Shown: one piece after another, positions 16,434 through 23,615 of the stretch
How the letters are laid out: each line of letters opens with the position of its first letter
Numbering within the stretch: the stretch's first letter is position 1
Source of the DNA: an uncultured Eubacterium sp.
GTDB taxonomy: Bacteria > Bacillota > Clostridia > Peptostreptococcales > Anaerovoracaceae
Direction of reading: 5' to 3'
DNA: 44,287 nucleotides
NCBI GenBank assembly: GCA_937894585.1
Contig: CALBGO010000109.1
Location: 1-44,287, forward strand
Position numbers and translations under genes: made by a program
The notes under the pieces: generated by a model
The model's input: only the letters and a program-made list of their open reading frames with translations
The model's database searches: none
What the model was told of the DNA's origin: nothing

Positions 16434-16444
16434 ACTAAGGTAAA
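16414..16444 (-). promoter_or_regulatory. MerR-type 19-bp-spacer promoter of the MATE gene
   Basis: On the minus strand TTTACC (16444-16439), a 19-base spacer, TATAAT (16419-16414). The spacer holds an imperfect dyad, ACCTTAGTA...TACCAGGGT (seven of nine positions symmetric, 16421-16441). Overlong spacers with a central dyad are the hallmark of promoters twisted into activity by MerR proteins. Confidence 0.72.
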
Positions 16445-16461
16445 GGAGTTTTTGAAAAAAG

Positions 16462-17265
16462 ATGAAAGAATACTACAAAATAGGAGAAATATCAAAACTT
16501 TACGGTATCGGTACCGATTCCCTGCGTTATTACGAAGAACTGGGAATCCTGCATCCGCGCCGCGATTCCAACGGCTACCGTATGTACAGCATCAGCGATA
16601 TACGCACACTGAATATTTTAAGAGAGCTGCGCTCCATCGGCTTTTCCATGCAGGAAATCAAAGAACATCTGCAGGATTTCAATGTGGAGAAAACCCTGTC
16701 CCTGTTCCGCCGGGAGATTTCGGCAATCGATGGAAAAATCGATGAACTTCAGAAACTGCGGGCACATCTTTCCTCACGCATTAGCGAAATGGAAAAACAT
16801 CTTCAGGAAGATTTCGCATTTGACTGTCCGCGAATCAGTTTTATACCGGAGCGTAAAATTCTGAAGCTCAGCGAAAGTGTCTACAGAGACGAAGATCTGG
16901 ACTTTGTTCTCAAAGAACTGCAGAAAAAAAATCAGGATCAGCTCTACATCATCGGTAACGGCAGTATGGGTGCGGTTATCCCTCTGGAACCGATCAGTAA
17001 AGGCATCTACGGACATTTCAGCGCAGTATTCAGTCTGGTCGGTGAAAATGAAGATTACGACACAGTCATTCCTGCCGGAAATTACCTGGGATATACCGTC
17101 CGCGGCAGTTACTCAAAGATGGAAGCCGGATGGAAAACCCTGTTTACGGAACTTTCCCGGCGCAAGCTGACCCCGTCCGGAAATCCGATGGAATTTTACA
17201 TCATCGACAACCATGACACCAACCGTGAAGAAGAATTTATCACACATCTGCAGATTCCTGTATAA
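16462..17265 (+). CDS. MerR family regulator with GyrI-like effector domain
   Basis: A 267-residue regulator. Residues 4-70 are the winged helix with YYKIGEISKLYGIGTDSLRYY and YRMYSISDI. A coiled-coil dimerisation helix spans about 75-117, and residues 120-267 form a BmrR/GyrI-like effector domain with GSMGAVIPL and AGNYLGYTVRGSY, which in the family binds lipophilic cations. It is divergent from the MATE exporter, 71 bases apart, with overlapping promoters. The layout matches BmrR-like control of drug export. AAAGGAG lies 12 bases before the ATG, a somewhat long spacing. The gene ends three bases from the convergent lipid kinase stop. Confidence 0.88.
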   Translation: MKEYYKIGEISKLYGIGTDSLRYYEELGILHPRRDSNGYRMYSISDIRTLNILRELRSIGFSMQEIKEHLQDFNVEKTLSLFRREISAIDGKIDELQKLRAHLSSRISEMEKHLQEDFAFDCPRISFIPERKILKLSESVYRDEDLDFVLKELQKKNQDQLYIIGNGSMGAVIPLEPISKGIYGHFSAVFSLVGENEDYDTVIPAGNYLGYTVRGSYSKMEAGWKTLFTELSRRKLTPSGNPMEFYIIDNHDTNREEEFITHLQIPV

Positions 17266-17268
17266 AAG

Positions 17269-18207
17269 TTACCGCTGCGGCAGAATAAACCGGACAGCCG
17301 CCGGCACAATCTCAAACTCAACTTCTCCGGCAGTACGAATTTCTCCGTCGGCGCACAGATAAAAGCTCTCTGAGGCAGGGGTAAGCTTCAGATGAGTACA
17401 TTTCTTCATCGTGATAATATGATCAAGCCCCGCCATACCAAGATGCTTTCCCTTCACATAAATGGGAAACAGTCTTAAAAATTGGCGGCGTTTAATATTT
17501 TTAATAATATTCACATCGAAAAAACCGTCTGTCAGATCCGACTGGGGAGATGTCTTAAGACCGCCGCCGCAGTAATTTCCGCCTGCCACAGCGCACAAAA
17601 GCACCTCTCCGTCTGCCAGTACCTCTTCATCCTCTGTAAGTTTCAGCCGAATGCCCTCTTTTTTTATGAACATCCCCAAAATTGCCAGAAGATACGCAAA
17701 GGAACCTGAAATCAAGGGCTTTTTCTTCAGCCGTCCCGCAAGTTCCACCACATTGCAGTCAAATCCCACATTAAACATATTAATGCAGTAGCGAGTCTGT
17801 TTTCTGCCTTCTATCATCCCTGTATAACGAATCAGGTCCACCGGCACACTTTTCCCCGAAAGCTGAGCTCTGACACTGCGAAAGTCCCCCGCTTCCGAAA
17901 AACATCTTACCGTATCGTTTCCTGTTCCGATGGGAATACAGCCCGTCTCAATATTTTCAAACCCGTAAGCTCCGTTGATAATTTCGTTCAGCGTTCCGTC
18001 ACCGCCGCAGGCATAAAACCTGGCGGCTTCTCCGTTCAGTTCCTCTGCGATACTCCTTGCCCGTTTCTGTCCGTCGTACACACCTTCGGTAAAATAAATC
18101 TCACACTCCGTCTGTAAATCCGATGCCGCTTTCCGAATCTCCTCTGCCAGCCGTTCCGTTCCCTTCCCCTGCCCTGCAGCAGGATTTATAAAAAAATAAG
18201 TTTTCAT
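17269..18207 (-). CDS. Diacylglycerol kinase-type lipid kinase (YegS/BmrU family)
   Basis: A 312-residue cytoplasmic or peripheral enzyme. The family nucleotide-binding loop is GGDGTLNEII at about residues 69-78, followed by IPIGTGNDTVR near 97-107. The start FFINPAAGQGKG is typical of DagK/YegS proteins that phosphorylate diacylglycerol or related lipids. AGGAG lies about 11 bases before the ATG. Tail-to-tail with merR, three bases apart, without an obvious separating terminator. The exact lipid substrate is not visible. In some Firmicutes a BmrU-type kinase neighbours the BmrR/Bmt drug pump, an interesting parallel with this MerR-MATE pair. Confidence 0.88.
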   Translation of the reverse strand: MKTYFFINPAAGQGKGTERLAEEIRKAASDLQTECEIYFTEGVYDGQKRARSIAEELNGEAARFYACGGDGTLNEIINGAYGFENIETGCIPIGTGNDTVRCFSEAGDFRSVRAQLSGKSVPVDLIRYTGMIEGRKQTRYCINMFNVGFDCNVVELAGRLKKKPLISGSFAYLLAILGMFIKKEGIRLKLTEDEEVLADGEVLLCAVAGGNYCGGGLKTSPQSDLTDGFFDVNIIKNIKRRQFLRLFPIYVKGKHLGMAGLDHIITMKKCTHLKLTPASESFYLCADGEIRTAGEVEFEIVPAAVRFILPQR

Positions 18208-18342
18208 CTTATGTAAAAGCTCCTTCTCGTAATAGTGCCTTATATATTTTACGGGAGACTTTATGTAAATTCAAGGACTTTCAGAAAGCTGCGGCTTTAT
18301 TTTTCAAATCCAAATTTTTAATCCCTCTCCGGTTTTTACGCT

Positions 18343-19281
18343 CTACCTCTTCGCTTTCCTGTATCCTGCGTCTCTGGCTTCTTCTTCGCTTTCAAAGATA
18401 ATCAGGTTTTTGGAATCCTCCATATCGGCATAAGCATTCTGTCCCGGGCAGTGATAAATCTTAGAACGGCGGTTTCCTCTGATTTCTCCCTGCTCACAGT
18501 CCTTATCCGTCTGATTTCCTTTTTCATCATCTGTGCTTTCTTTATCGGAAAGACGACTTTCGCCCGTCGCATAGTTGATTTCAATACCGGGCTGATTGTT
18601 ATAACAATAGACATTGAAGCAGATTCCTTCGCCCTCGTCTTCCACTGACCAGCCCTCCATCTGCACACCGCGCGCTACCAGTTCATTTCCCTCGTAAATC
18701 GGTGTTACACGATACAGCACATGATTTCCGGTTTCTTTCACATAATCGGCTACCATATTCTCAAAGGGCAGCATTCCTTCTACATTAAGATATCTGGTCC
18801 CTGTAATCAAATTCTTTCTGTTTGCATTTTCCGCAGTCAGCTGATAACCGACCAGATGACAGCGGTTGTACAAATATTTTCCGCTGACAATATCATACTT
18901 TTTCAAATGCCATCCGCTTGGTTTCACCATACCGATACTGCCCCGCTTTTCTGTCGGCATAATATCACAACCCACATTGGCAAATGCCTGTCCGCACCGT
19001 CCGAGAGAATCCAGCGCATCATAGCGTTCAAAGGAATCCGTAATTTTCTGCTCCTCCGTAAACTCCGGCCGGTTTTCGTTAAGCACTACAAAAGGACTGT
19101 CCTCAAAGGCAGGCACCTCCTCCAGAGAAAAGCTCTGCGCCTCCTCACCGTCAGGCAGTTTATAACCCGCAGATTCGCTGCATCCCGTAAGAAACACCGC
19201 AGCGCACATAAACAAGCTCAGAGTCAGCGTCAGAAGCTGTCTTGCCTGCAATATTTTCTGTTCTTTTTCTTTCCGAAACAT
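18343..19281 (-). CDS. Secreted DNA/RNA non-specific endonuclease lipoprotein
   Basis: A 312-residue protein. The N-terminus has charged residues, a hydrophobic stretch and the lipobox LTGC at about 31-34, so it should be anchored outside the membrane. The catalytic region resembles EndA-type nucleases: GRCGQAF, then YNRCHLVGYQL at about 137-147 corresponding to the DRGHLxGY active-site motif, and LITGTRYLNVEGM. Behind a low-complexity acidic linker (about 240-262) the C-terminus carries a small module with YHCPGQNAYADM and NLIIFESEEEARDAGYRKAK, a Cys/His-containing add-on often seen on secreted proteins (sunset-type). AGGAGGG precedes the ATG. Roles could be nutrient DNA degradation or DNA processing at the surface. 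Confidence 0.85.
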   Translation of the reverse strand: MFRKEKEQKILQARQLLTLTLSLFMCAAVFLTGCSESAGYKLPDGEEAQSFSLEEVPAFEDSPFVVLNENRPEFTEEQKITDSFERYDALDSLGRCGQAFANVGCDIMPTEKRGSIGMVKPSGWHLKKYDIVSGKYLYNRCHLVGYQLTAENANRKNLITGTRYLNVEGMLPFENMVADYVKETGNHVLYRVTPIYEGNELVARGVQMEGWSVEDEGEGICFNVYCYNNQPGIEINYATGESRLSDKESTDDEKGNQTDKDCEQGEIRGNRRSKIYHCPGQNAYADMEDSKNLIIFESEEEARDAGYRKAKR

Positions 19282-19430
19282 TATGACCCTCCTGCTCCTT
19301 AAAAATTCTTTTCATAATTCCTTATCCATTATCCCAAACTGAGTAAATGTCGTCAAGAGCATAATTTTCTATCGGCGGAAATCCCGAAAGCTGCAAAATA
19401 CCGCTGATTTCCTATCCCCTGAAATGAAAG

Positions 19431-19467
19431 AAAGCCGACCTTTCGACAGAATCGAAAAGCCGGTTTT
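19431..19467 (-). terminator. Hairpin terminator after the DUF3343 gene
   Basis: A 16-bp stem with 13 matched positions (19431-19446 with 19452-19467) and a five-base loop, ten bases past the stop at 19478. Only a weak T-rich tail (CTTTCTTTC). Confidence 0.5.
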
Positions 19468-19477
19468 CTTATAAATT

Positions 19478-19735
19478 CTAGACGCGTCTGTAGGTCTTTG
19501 CGTTCCCGATACGGACAATCTCGTAAACGCCTCTTGCGGTAATCTGTTTTTCATCTAAAATACGGCACACCTGCTCTATGGAGCCTACGCTCAGATAAAG
19601 CCCGGTACTGCAGGAATAAACCAGCTGCAAAGGCAGCTTTTGTAAAATGGAATGAAGCCCGTGTTCTTCCAGTACATCTTTTGCATATGCCGCTTTATAA
19701 AACGATGAAAAAGACAGGATATATTCATGTTCCAT
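19478..19735 (-). CDS. DUF3343 family small protein
   Basis: An 85-residue protein beginning MEHEYILSFSSFYKAAYAKD with later LQLVYSCSTGLYLSV. It matches DUF3343, small cytoplasmic proteins proposed to carry selenium or sulfur because many keep a cysteine in the centre; here the candidate is C52 in SCSTG. GGGAGAA stands upstream of the ATG. It lies 35 bases after the carboxypeptidase gene on the same strand and may be cotranscribed with it. No other selenium genes are seen in the window. Function remains inferred from the family. Confidence 0.75.
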   Translation of the reverse strand: MEHEYILSFSSFYKAAYAKDVLEEHGLHSILQKLPLQLVYSCSTGLYLSVGSIEQVCRILDEKQITARGVYEIVRIGNAKTYRRV

Positions 19736-19770
19736 AGCCGTTCTCCCTGTTACAGCAGCTGTCCGGCAGA

Positions 19771-21018
19771 TTATTTACCGAACAGGCGGCTTAGTTTTCT
19801 CATATAGTATGTCAGAAAAGAAACTTTTTTCACATTCCGGTCACAGACAAGATCATAGCTTTCGGATTCTTCCTTGTCGATGCAAACTGTGACAGTCCCC
19901 ACTTTATCTCCTTTTTTAAGCGGCAGCTCCGGATTTTTGTCAATTCTCACTTTACAGGAAACCTGTTTTTCTTTACCTTTTTTCACAAAAGCAGATATTT
20001 TTTCTTTCGTCACCGCACAGAAGAATGCCGGATCGCCTTTGTCAAGATGGACCTTCTTCATCGACTGTCCCTCCTGTGCCAAGCTCACTGAAGTATAATT
20101 TGCAAATCCGTAGTTAAGAAGACGACTGACCTCTTCAAAACGAATTTTAGAGGTTTCTGCGCCCAGTACGACGGCAATCAGAGTCGTATCCTCTCTGACT
20201 GCCGATGCGGACAGGCAGAATCCGGCCTCCTGGGTAAAGCCTGTTTTAATGCCGTTTGCTCCCGGATACTGTTTTATCAGTTTGTTTGTATTGGTAAGAC
20301 CGAATTCTTTTTCTTTGCCCGGCAGCCCCACTTTCACAGTTGTCTGCCAGGTATTGAACCATTTTTGTGTTTCCTTATGAGAAAGCAGCAATCTGGATGC
20401 CACTGCAATATCATATGCACTGGTGTAGTGATCTGTGACCGGCAGCCCGTTGGTATTTACAAAATGGGTATCCCGCATCCCAAGTTCTCTCGCCCGGGCG
20501 TTCATTTTTTCCACGAAAACTTCTTCGCTTCCCGCGATATATTCTGAGACGGCTACGCAGGCATCATTGGCGCTGACGATGGCGATTCCCGCAAGAAGTT
20601 CTTCCAAGGTATGCACTTCTCCCGCCTCCATATACATCTGACTGCCGCCCATAGAAGCCGCCCTCTCTGAAATTGTTACCTTGTCACTCAGTTTCACTTT
20701 TCCGTCTTCCACTGCTTCCAGTACAAGCAGCATCGTCATCACTTTTGTGACGGAAGCCGGCGCAAGCTCCTTGTGAGAATCCTGCTGATACAGTACCTTG
20801 CCTGTCTCCGCATCAATCAGAACAGCAGACTTCACATTGAGGTTGAGATTGGCAGCAGCAGACTCCTTTGCAGCCAGTTCTCCGCTTGCCGCCATACTGT
20901 CCGATACGGTTTCTATCACTACCGGTTCCTGCGGGTTATAAAAATATTTTACCCCCATAATTCCGCAAAGGGACAAAATGCAGGCAAAACACACAATCTT
21001 TTTGAAATTCTTTCTCAC
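19771..21018 (-). CDS. dacF: D-alanyl-D-alanine carboxypeptidase (DacF-like PBP5 family)
   Basis: A 415-residue serine peptidase that trims the terminal D-alanine of peptidoglycan stem peptides. The three penicillin-binding motifs are visible: S89-V-T-K92, S149-A-N151 and K258-T-G260. The N-terminus MRKNFKKIVCFACILSLCG is a signal peptide or membrane anchor, and a C-terminal beta domain with a basic amphipathic tail (YYMRKLSRLFGK) follows, as in PBP5-type enzymes. The start is GTG at 21018 with GAGGGG upstream. That ribosome site is inside a 13-bp hairpin (21023-21062) followed by five T residues, so expression may be attenuated. Confidence 0.9.
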   Translation of the reverse strand: MRKNFKKIVCFACILSLCGIMGVKYFYNPQEPVVIETVSDSMAASGELAAKESAAANLNLNVKSAVLIDAETGKVLYQQDSHKELAPASVTKVMTMLLVLEAVEDGKVKLSDKVTISERAASMGGSQMYMEAGEVHTLEELLAGIAIVSANDACVAVSEYIAGSEEVFVEKMNARARELGMRDTHFVNTNGLPVTDHYTSAYDIAVASRLLLSHKETQKWFNTWQTTVKVGLPGKEKEFGLTNTNKLIKQYPGANGIKTGFTQEAGFCLSASAVREDTTLIAVVLGAETSKIRFEEVSRLLNYGFANYTSVSLAQEGQSMKKVHLDKGDPAFFCAVTKEKISAFVKKGKEKQVSCKVRIDKNPELPLKKGDKVGTVTVCIDKEESESYDLVCDRNVKKVSFLTYYMRKLSRLFGK

Positions 21019-21022
21019 AAAA

Positions 21023-21062
21023 ACACCCCTCTCATTTCTTAGTAAATATATGAGAAGGGTGT
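21023..21062 (-). promoter_or_regulatory. Terminator-like hairpin covering the dacF ribosome site
   Basis: On the minus strand ACACCCTTCTCAT pairs with ATGAGAGGGGTGT (12 Watson-Crick pairs and one wobble) around a 14-base loop. The downstream arm contains the dacF Shine-Dalgarno and is followed directly by TTTTT and the GTG start. It can act as a terminator, an RBS sequestrator, or both. Confidence 0.55.
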
Positions 21063-21100
21063 GAAAATATGAATTATTATATGAATTATTATCGGAAAAT

Positions 21101-21121
21101 AAATGCTGCCGGCAGGCATTT
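21101..21121 (-). terminator. Hairpin at the end of the acidic microprotein
   Basis: AAATGC (21101-21106) and GCATTT (21116-21121) flank the self-complementary TGCCGGCA. On the minus strand it overlaps the microprotein stop and is followed by ATTTTCC. Confidence 0.45.
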
Positions 21122-21218
21122 AATAATCGTTCCAGGCATCCTCGAAATAGGTCTCGGCATCCTCATAGCTTTCAAAGTCATCGTAATTATTATCATCCTG
21201 TAAAGATAACAGTAAAAT
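21120..21218 (-). CDS. Putative 32-residue acidic microprotein with ATT start
   Basis: On the minus strand a short frame reads ILLLSLQDDNNYDDFESYED, then AETYFEDAWNDY and stop. There is no ATG, GTG or TTG in frame after the upstream stop. The strong GGGGGAGG (21233-21226) stands seven bases before an ATT codon, the best start candidate; a CTG lies six bases later. The product is very acidic and rich in Tyr, Asp and Glu. It sits between the SPFH gene, whose hairpin ends just upstream, and dacF, and has its own hairpin at its stop. I do not recognise a family. Real translation is uncertain. Confidence 0.42.
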   Translation of the reverse strand: MLLLSLQDDNNYDDFESYEDAETYFEDAWNDY

Positions 21219-21246
21219 TTGCTTACCTCCCCCTAATCAGCACAAA

Positions 21247-21266
21247 GAGCTGCCATACGGCAGCTC
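21247..21266 (-). terminator. Hairpin after the SPFH gene
   Basis: GAGCTGCC / GGCAGCTC, a perfect 8-bp stem with a four-base loop, 16 bases past the SPFH stop; only TTTG follows on the minus strand, so it may be a partial terminator. Confidence 0.5.
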
Positions 21267-21281
21267 CCTAAAATTTCCATG

Positions 21282-22229
21282 TTATGCTTCCGGTTTATCA
21301 TCCTTCAGAAGTTCTCCAAAGGAGGTTGCAAGTCCTGCAAGGCTTGAAATCTCTGACGGAATAATAATCTTTGTTGCTTTTCCGTCTGCTGCCTTTTCGA
21401 AGGAGGTAAGACTCTGCAGCGCGATAACTTCTTTATTCGGCTGAGATTCTACCAGCATACGAATACCGTCCGCAGTAGCCTGTTTTACCATTCTGATGGC
21501 TTCAGCCTGACCTTCTGCCTCACGGATTGCAGCTTCCTTAATGGCTTCGGCTTCCAGGATTCTGGACTCTTTTTTAGCCTGAGCCTCAAGCACCACAGCT
21601 TCTTTATTACCCTCCGCAATGAGCACTGCGGATTTCTTTTCACCTTCGGCGCGGAGAATCGCTTCTCTTCTTTCACGCTCCGCACGCATCTGTTTTTCCA
21701 TAGCCATCTGAATATCTCTCGGCGGAGTAATGTTCTTCACTTCCACACGGTTGATCTTAATGCCCCATGGATCTGTCGCCTCGTCCAGCACCATTCTGAT
21801 CTTGCTGTTGATATGCTCACGGCTGGTTAAAGTTCCGTCCAGTTCCAGCTCGCCTATGATATTACGAAGAGTCGTTGCCGTCAGGTTCTCGATTGCGTCC
21901 ATCGGACTTTCCACACCGTAGGTGTAAAGCTTCGGATCTGTAATCTGAAAATACACAACCGTATCGATTTCCATAGTTACATTATCCTTCGTAATAACCG
22001 GCTGCGGCGGAAAATCAATAACTTTCTCTTTCAAAGAGACTTTTCTTGAAATTTTATCAATGAGAGGAATCTTAAAATGCAGACCCACCTGCCAGGTTCC
22101 TTTGTATGCGCCCAGTCTTTCAATCACATAGGCTCTTGCCTGCGGTACGATTCTGATATTGGTCACAATCAGACCGATTATAATCAGAATCACAATTGCA
22201 ATAATAATATAGCTGATAATATTATCCAT
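21282..22229 (-). CDS. SPFH/Band-7 (stomatin-like) membrane protein
   Basis: A 315-residue stomatin/paraslipin homologue. An N-terminal membrane helix (about 5-25) is followed by the SPFH domain with VPQARAYVIERLGAYKG and later EVKNITPP. A long Ala/Glu/Lys coiled coil (about 175-265) follows, with AEGEKKSAVLIAEGNKEAV. Such proteins assemble into large ring-like scaffolds that organise membrane microdomains or recruit proteases. It overlaps by eight bases the upstream nfeD-type gene, the standard partner, which strongly supports a functional SPFH-NfeD pair. Confidence 0.9.
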   Translation of the reverse strand: MDNIISYIIIAIVILIIIGLIVTNIRIVPQARAYVIERLGAYKGTWQVGLHFKIPLIDKISRKVSLKEKVIDFPPQPVITKDNVTMEIDTVVYFQITDPKLYTYGVESPMDAIENLTATTLRNIIGELELDGTLTSREHINSKIRMVLDEATDPWGIKINRVEVKNITPPRDIQMAMEKQMRAERERREAILRAEGEKKSAVLIAEGNKEAVVLEAQAKKESRILEAEAIKEAAIREAEGQAEAIRMVKQATADGIRMLVESQPNKEVIALQSLTSFEKAADGKATKIIIPSEISSLAGLATSFGELLKDDKPEA

Positions 22230-22695
22230 CTTTCTCCTCCTGCTGTTTCAGAGGGCTGACAATCGCCTTTACTCCCTCAATCCCAATTACTTTTACCTCT
22301 GCGCCTTCTTCAAGCAGCGCATCGTCATCTCTGCATACCGCTGTCCATTCCTGACCGGAAAGCTTAATGAGTCCCGGTTCAAATGGTTTAATCGCCTTAA
22401 CAACCACAGCTTCTCTGCCGATCAATGCGTCCACATTGGTTTTCTCTGTTCCTGTCTGCAGTTTTTTTACAAAGAGTTTTCTTGTAAAAGCAAGCAGAAG
22501 TCCGCTTACGATAAAGAAAACCACAACCTGCCAAACTACACCCAGAGAGAAAAGAGATACGGCAAGAGATGCGGCAGCTCCGGCAGCAAACCAAATGGTT
22601 GTCAATCCCATCGTCAACCCTTCGATAATCACAAAGATAACAATGGCAGCCAGCCAGAACATCGGCATGCTGATCTCATAACCCCAAAGTTCCAT
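22222..22695 (-). CDS. NfeD family membrane protein
   Basis: A 157-residue protein with three or four membrane helices in the first 75 residues (PMFWLAAIVIFVIIEGLTMG and following) and a C-terminal OB-fold beta domain with LIGREAVVVKAIKPFEPG. This is the short NfeD form lacking the ClpP-like protease part. GGGAGG precedes the ATG. Its stop overlaps the start of the SPFH gene, indicating translational coupling. Confidence 0.87.
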   Translation of the reverse strand: MELWGYEISMPMFWLAAIVIFVIIEGLTMGLTTIWFAAGAAASLAVSLFSLGVVWQVVVFFIVSGLLLAFTRKLFVKKLQTGTEKTNVDALIGREAVVVKAIKPFEPGLIKLSGQEWTAVCRDDDALLEEGAEVKVIGIEGVKAIVSPLKQQEEKDG

Positions 22696-22771
22696 AGCGC
22701 TAACCTCCCCTCTTTGACTCCCGCGGCCGCAGAGCCTGTCTGCACCGCAGGCACAAAAACATATAATTATT

Positions 22772-23248
22772 CTAAATCAGCATACTTGCACCGTATGTGA
22801 TATAAGAAACGATAATCCCGGCGATAATCACGCCGATAAAAACTGCCGGCAGCGCCCGTTTCAGACGCATATTCAGCATTGCGGCAACCAGCGCGCCGGT
22901 CCATGCTCCCGTTCCCGGAAGTGGTACCGCTACCAGAATCACAAGTCCCAGCCATTCGTATTTATCAATCACGGCAGACTGTTTTGCAGCCTTTGCTTCG
23001 AAGCGGCATACAAGCCTGTCCAGTCCCTGACTCTTTACGCGCATCCAGTCAAAAACTTTTCTTACAAAAAGAATTATAATCGGTACCGGCAGCATATTTC
23101 CGATAATTGCCACACCTAAAGCCTCTTTTACAGAAAGCCCCGCCGCAACGCCGGCAGGAATTGCTCCGCGAAGCTCCAGTACAGGCACCATAGCAATCAG
23201 TGCAGTCATCAATAAATTACCGGTATGTGTTCCCCAAAAGCTTATCAT
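22772..23248 (-). CDS. COG2426 small membrane protein (putative small multidrug export protein)
   Basis: A 158-residue membrane protein with about four hydrophobic segments. The conserved VLELRGAIPAG near 23-33 and the later VAVPLPGTGAWTGAL identify the COG2426 / Sm_multidrug_ex family. The name suggests drug export, but the function is poorly established and the fold is DedA-like. It lies 76 bases upstream of nfeD on the same strand, so a three-gene membrane-protein operon is plausible. Confidence 0.82.
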   Translation of the reverse strand: MISFWGTHTGNLLMTALIAMVPVLELRGAIPAGVAAGLSVKEALGVAIIGNMLPVPIIILFVRKVFDWMRVKSQGLDRLVCRFEAKAAKQSAVIDKYEWLGLVILVAVPLPGTGAWTGALVAAMLNMRLKRALPAVFIGVIIAGIIVSYITYGASMLI

Positions 23249-23615
23249 TTGAATCTCAATTACTCCTAAATTTTCTTAATTATATACTTTTTCACTCTGT
23301 TTGTAAATACCCTGTTCATAACTGTCCGAAATCAGCGCATAACTTTACAGCATCCGGCGTCTCATTCATATTCACTTCTTCCTGCCTCCCGCAGTTTCCT
23401 GCCGCCAAAGGAATTCGCTCCGCATACACTTAAAATACCGCATATCCTGCGATCCTGCAGGATATAGCCTGTACCGCAGCCTTGTGTTCTATGTTCTGCG
23501 GTCTGTCCCTGCGAAGAAAAGAGCCTCCCGCGGAAATCTCCTCAGGAGGCTTTAGGCTTTATCAGTTATCTGTTTCTTTCGGCTGCGGCAGCCGTTTCTT
23601 TCAGCGATGGGCGTA
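23249..23615. other. Intergenic region with two hairpins, no gene seen
   Basis: Besides the ppdK terminator at 23521-23552 this interval has a 9-bp stem, ATATCCTGC / GCAGGATAT (23442-23465), without a T-tract. I see no convincing reading frame with a ribosome site. Confidence 0.5.
23521..23552 (-). terminator. Intrinsic terminator after ppdK
   Basis: GAGCCTCC (23521-23528) pairs with GGAGGCTT (23545-23552, end pairs partly wobble). On the minus strand the stem is followed by TCTTTTCTTC. It lies 64 bases after the ppdK stop. Confidence 0.75.
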
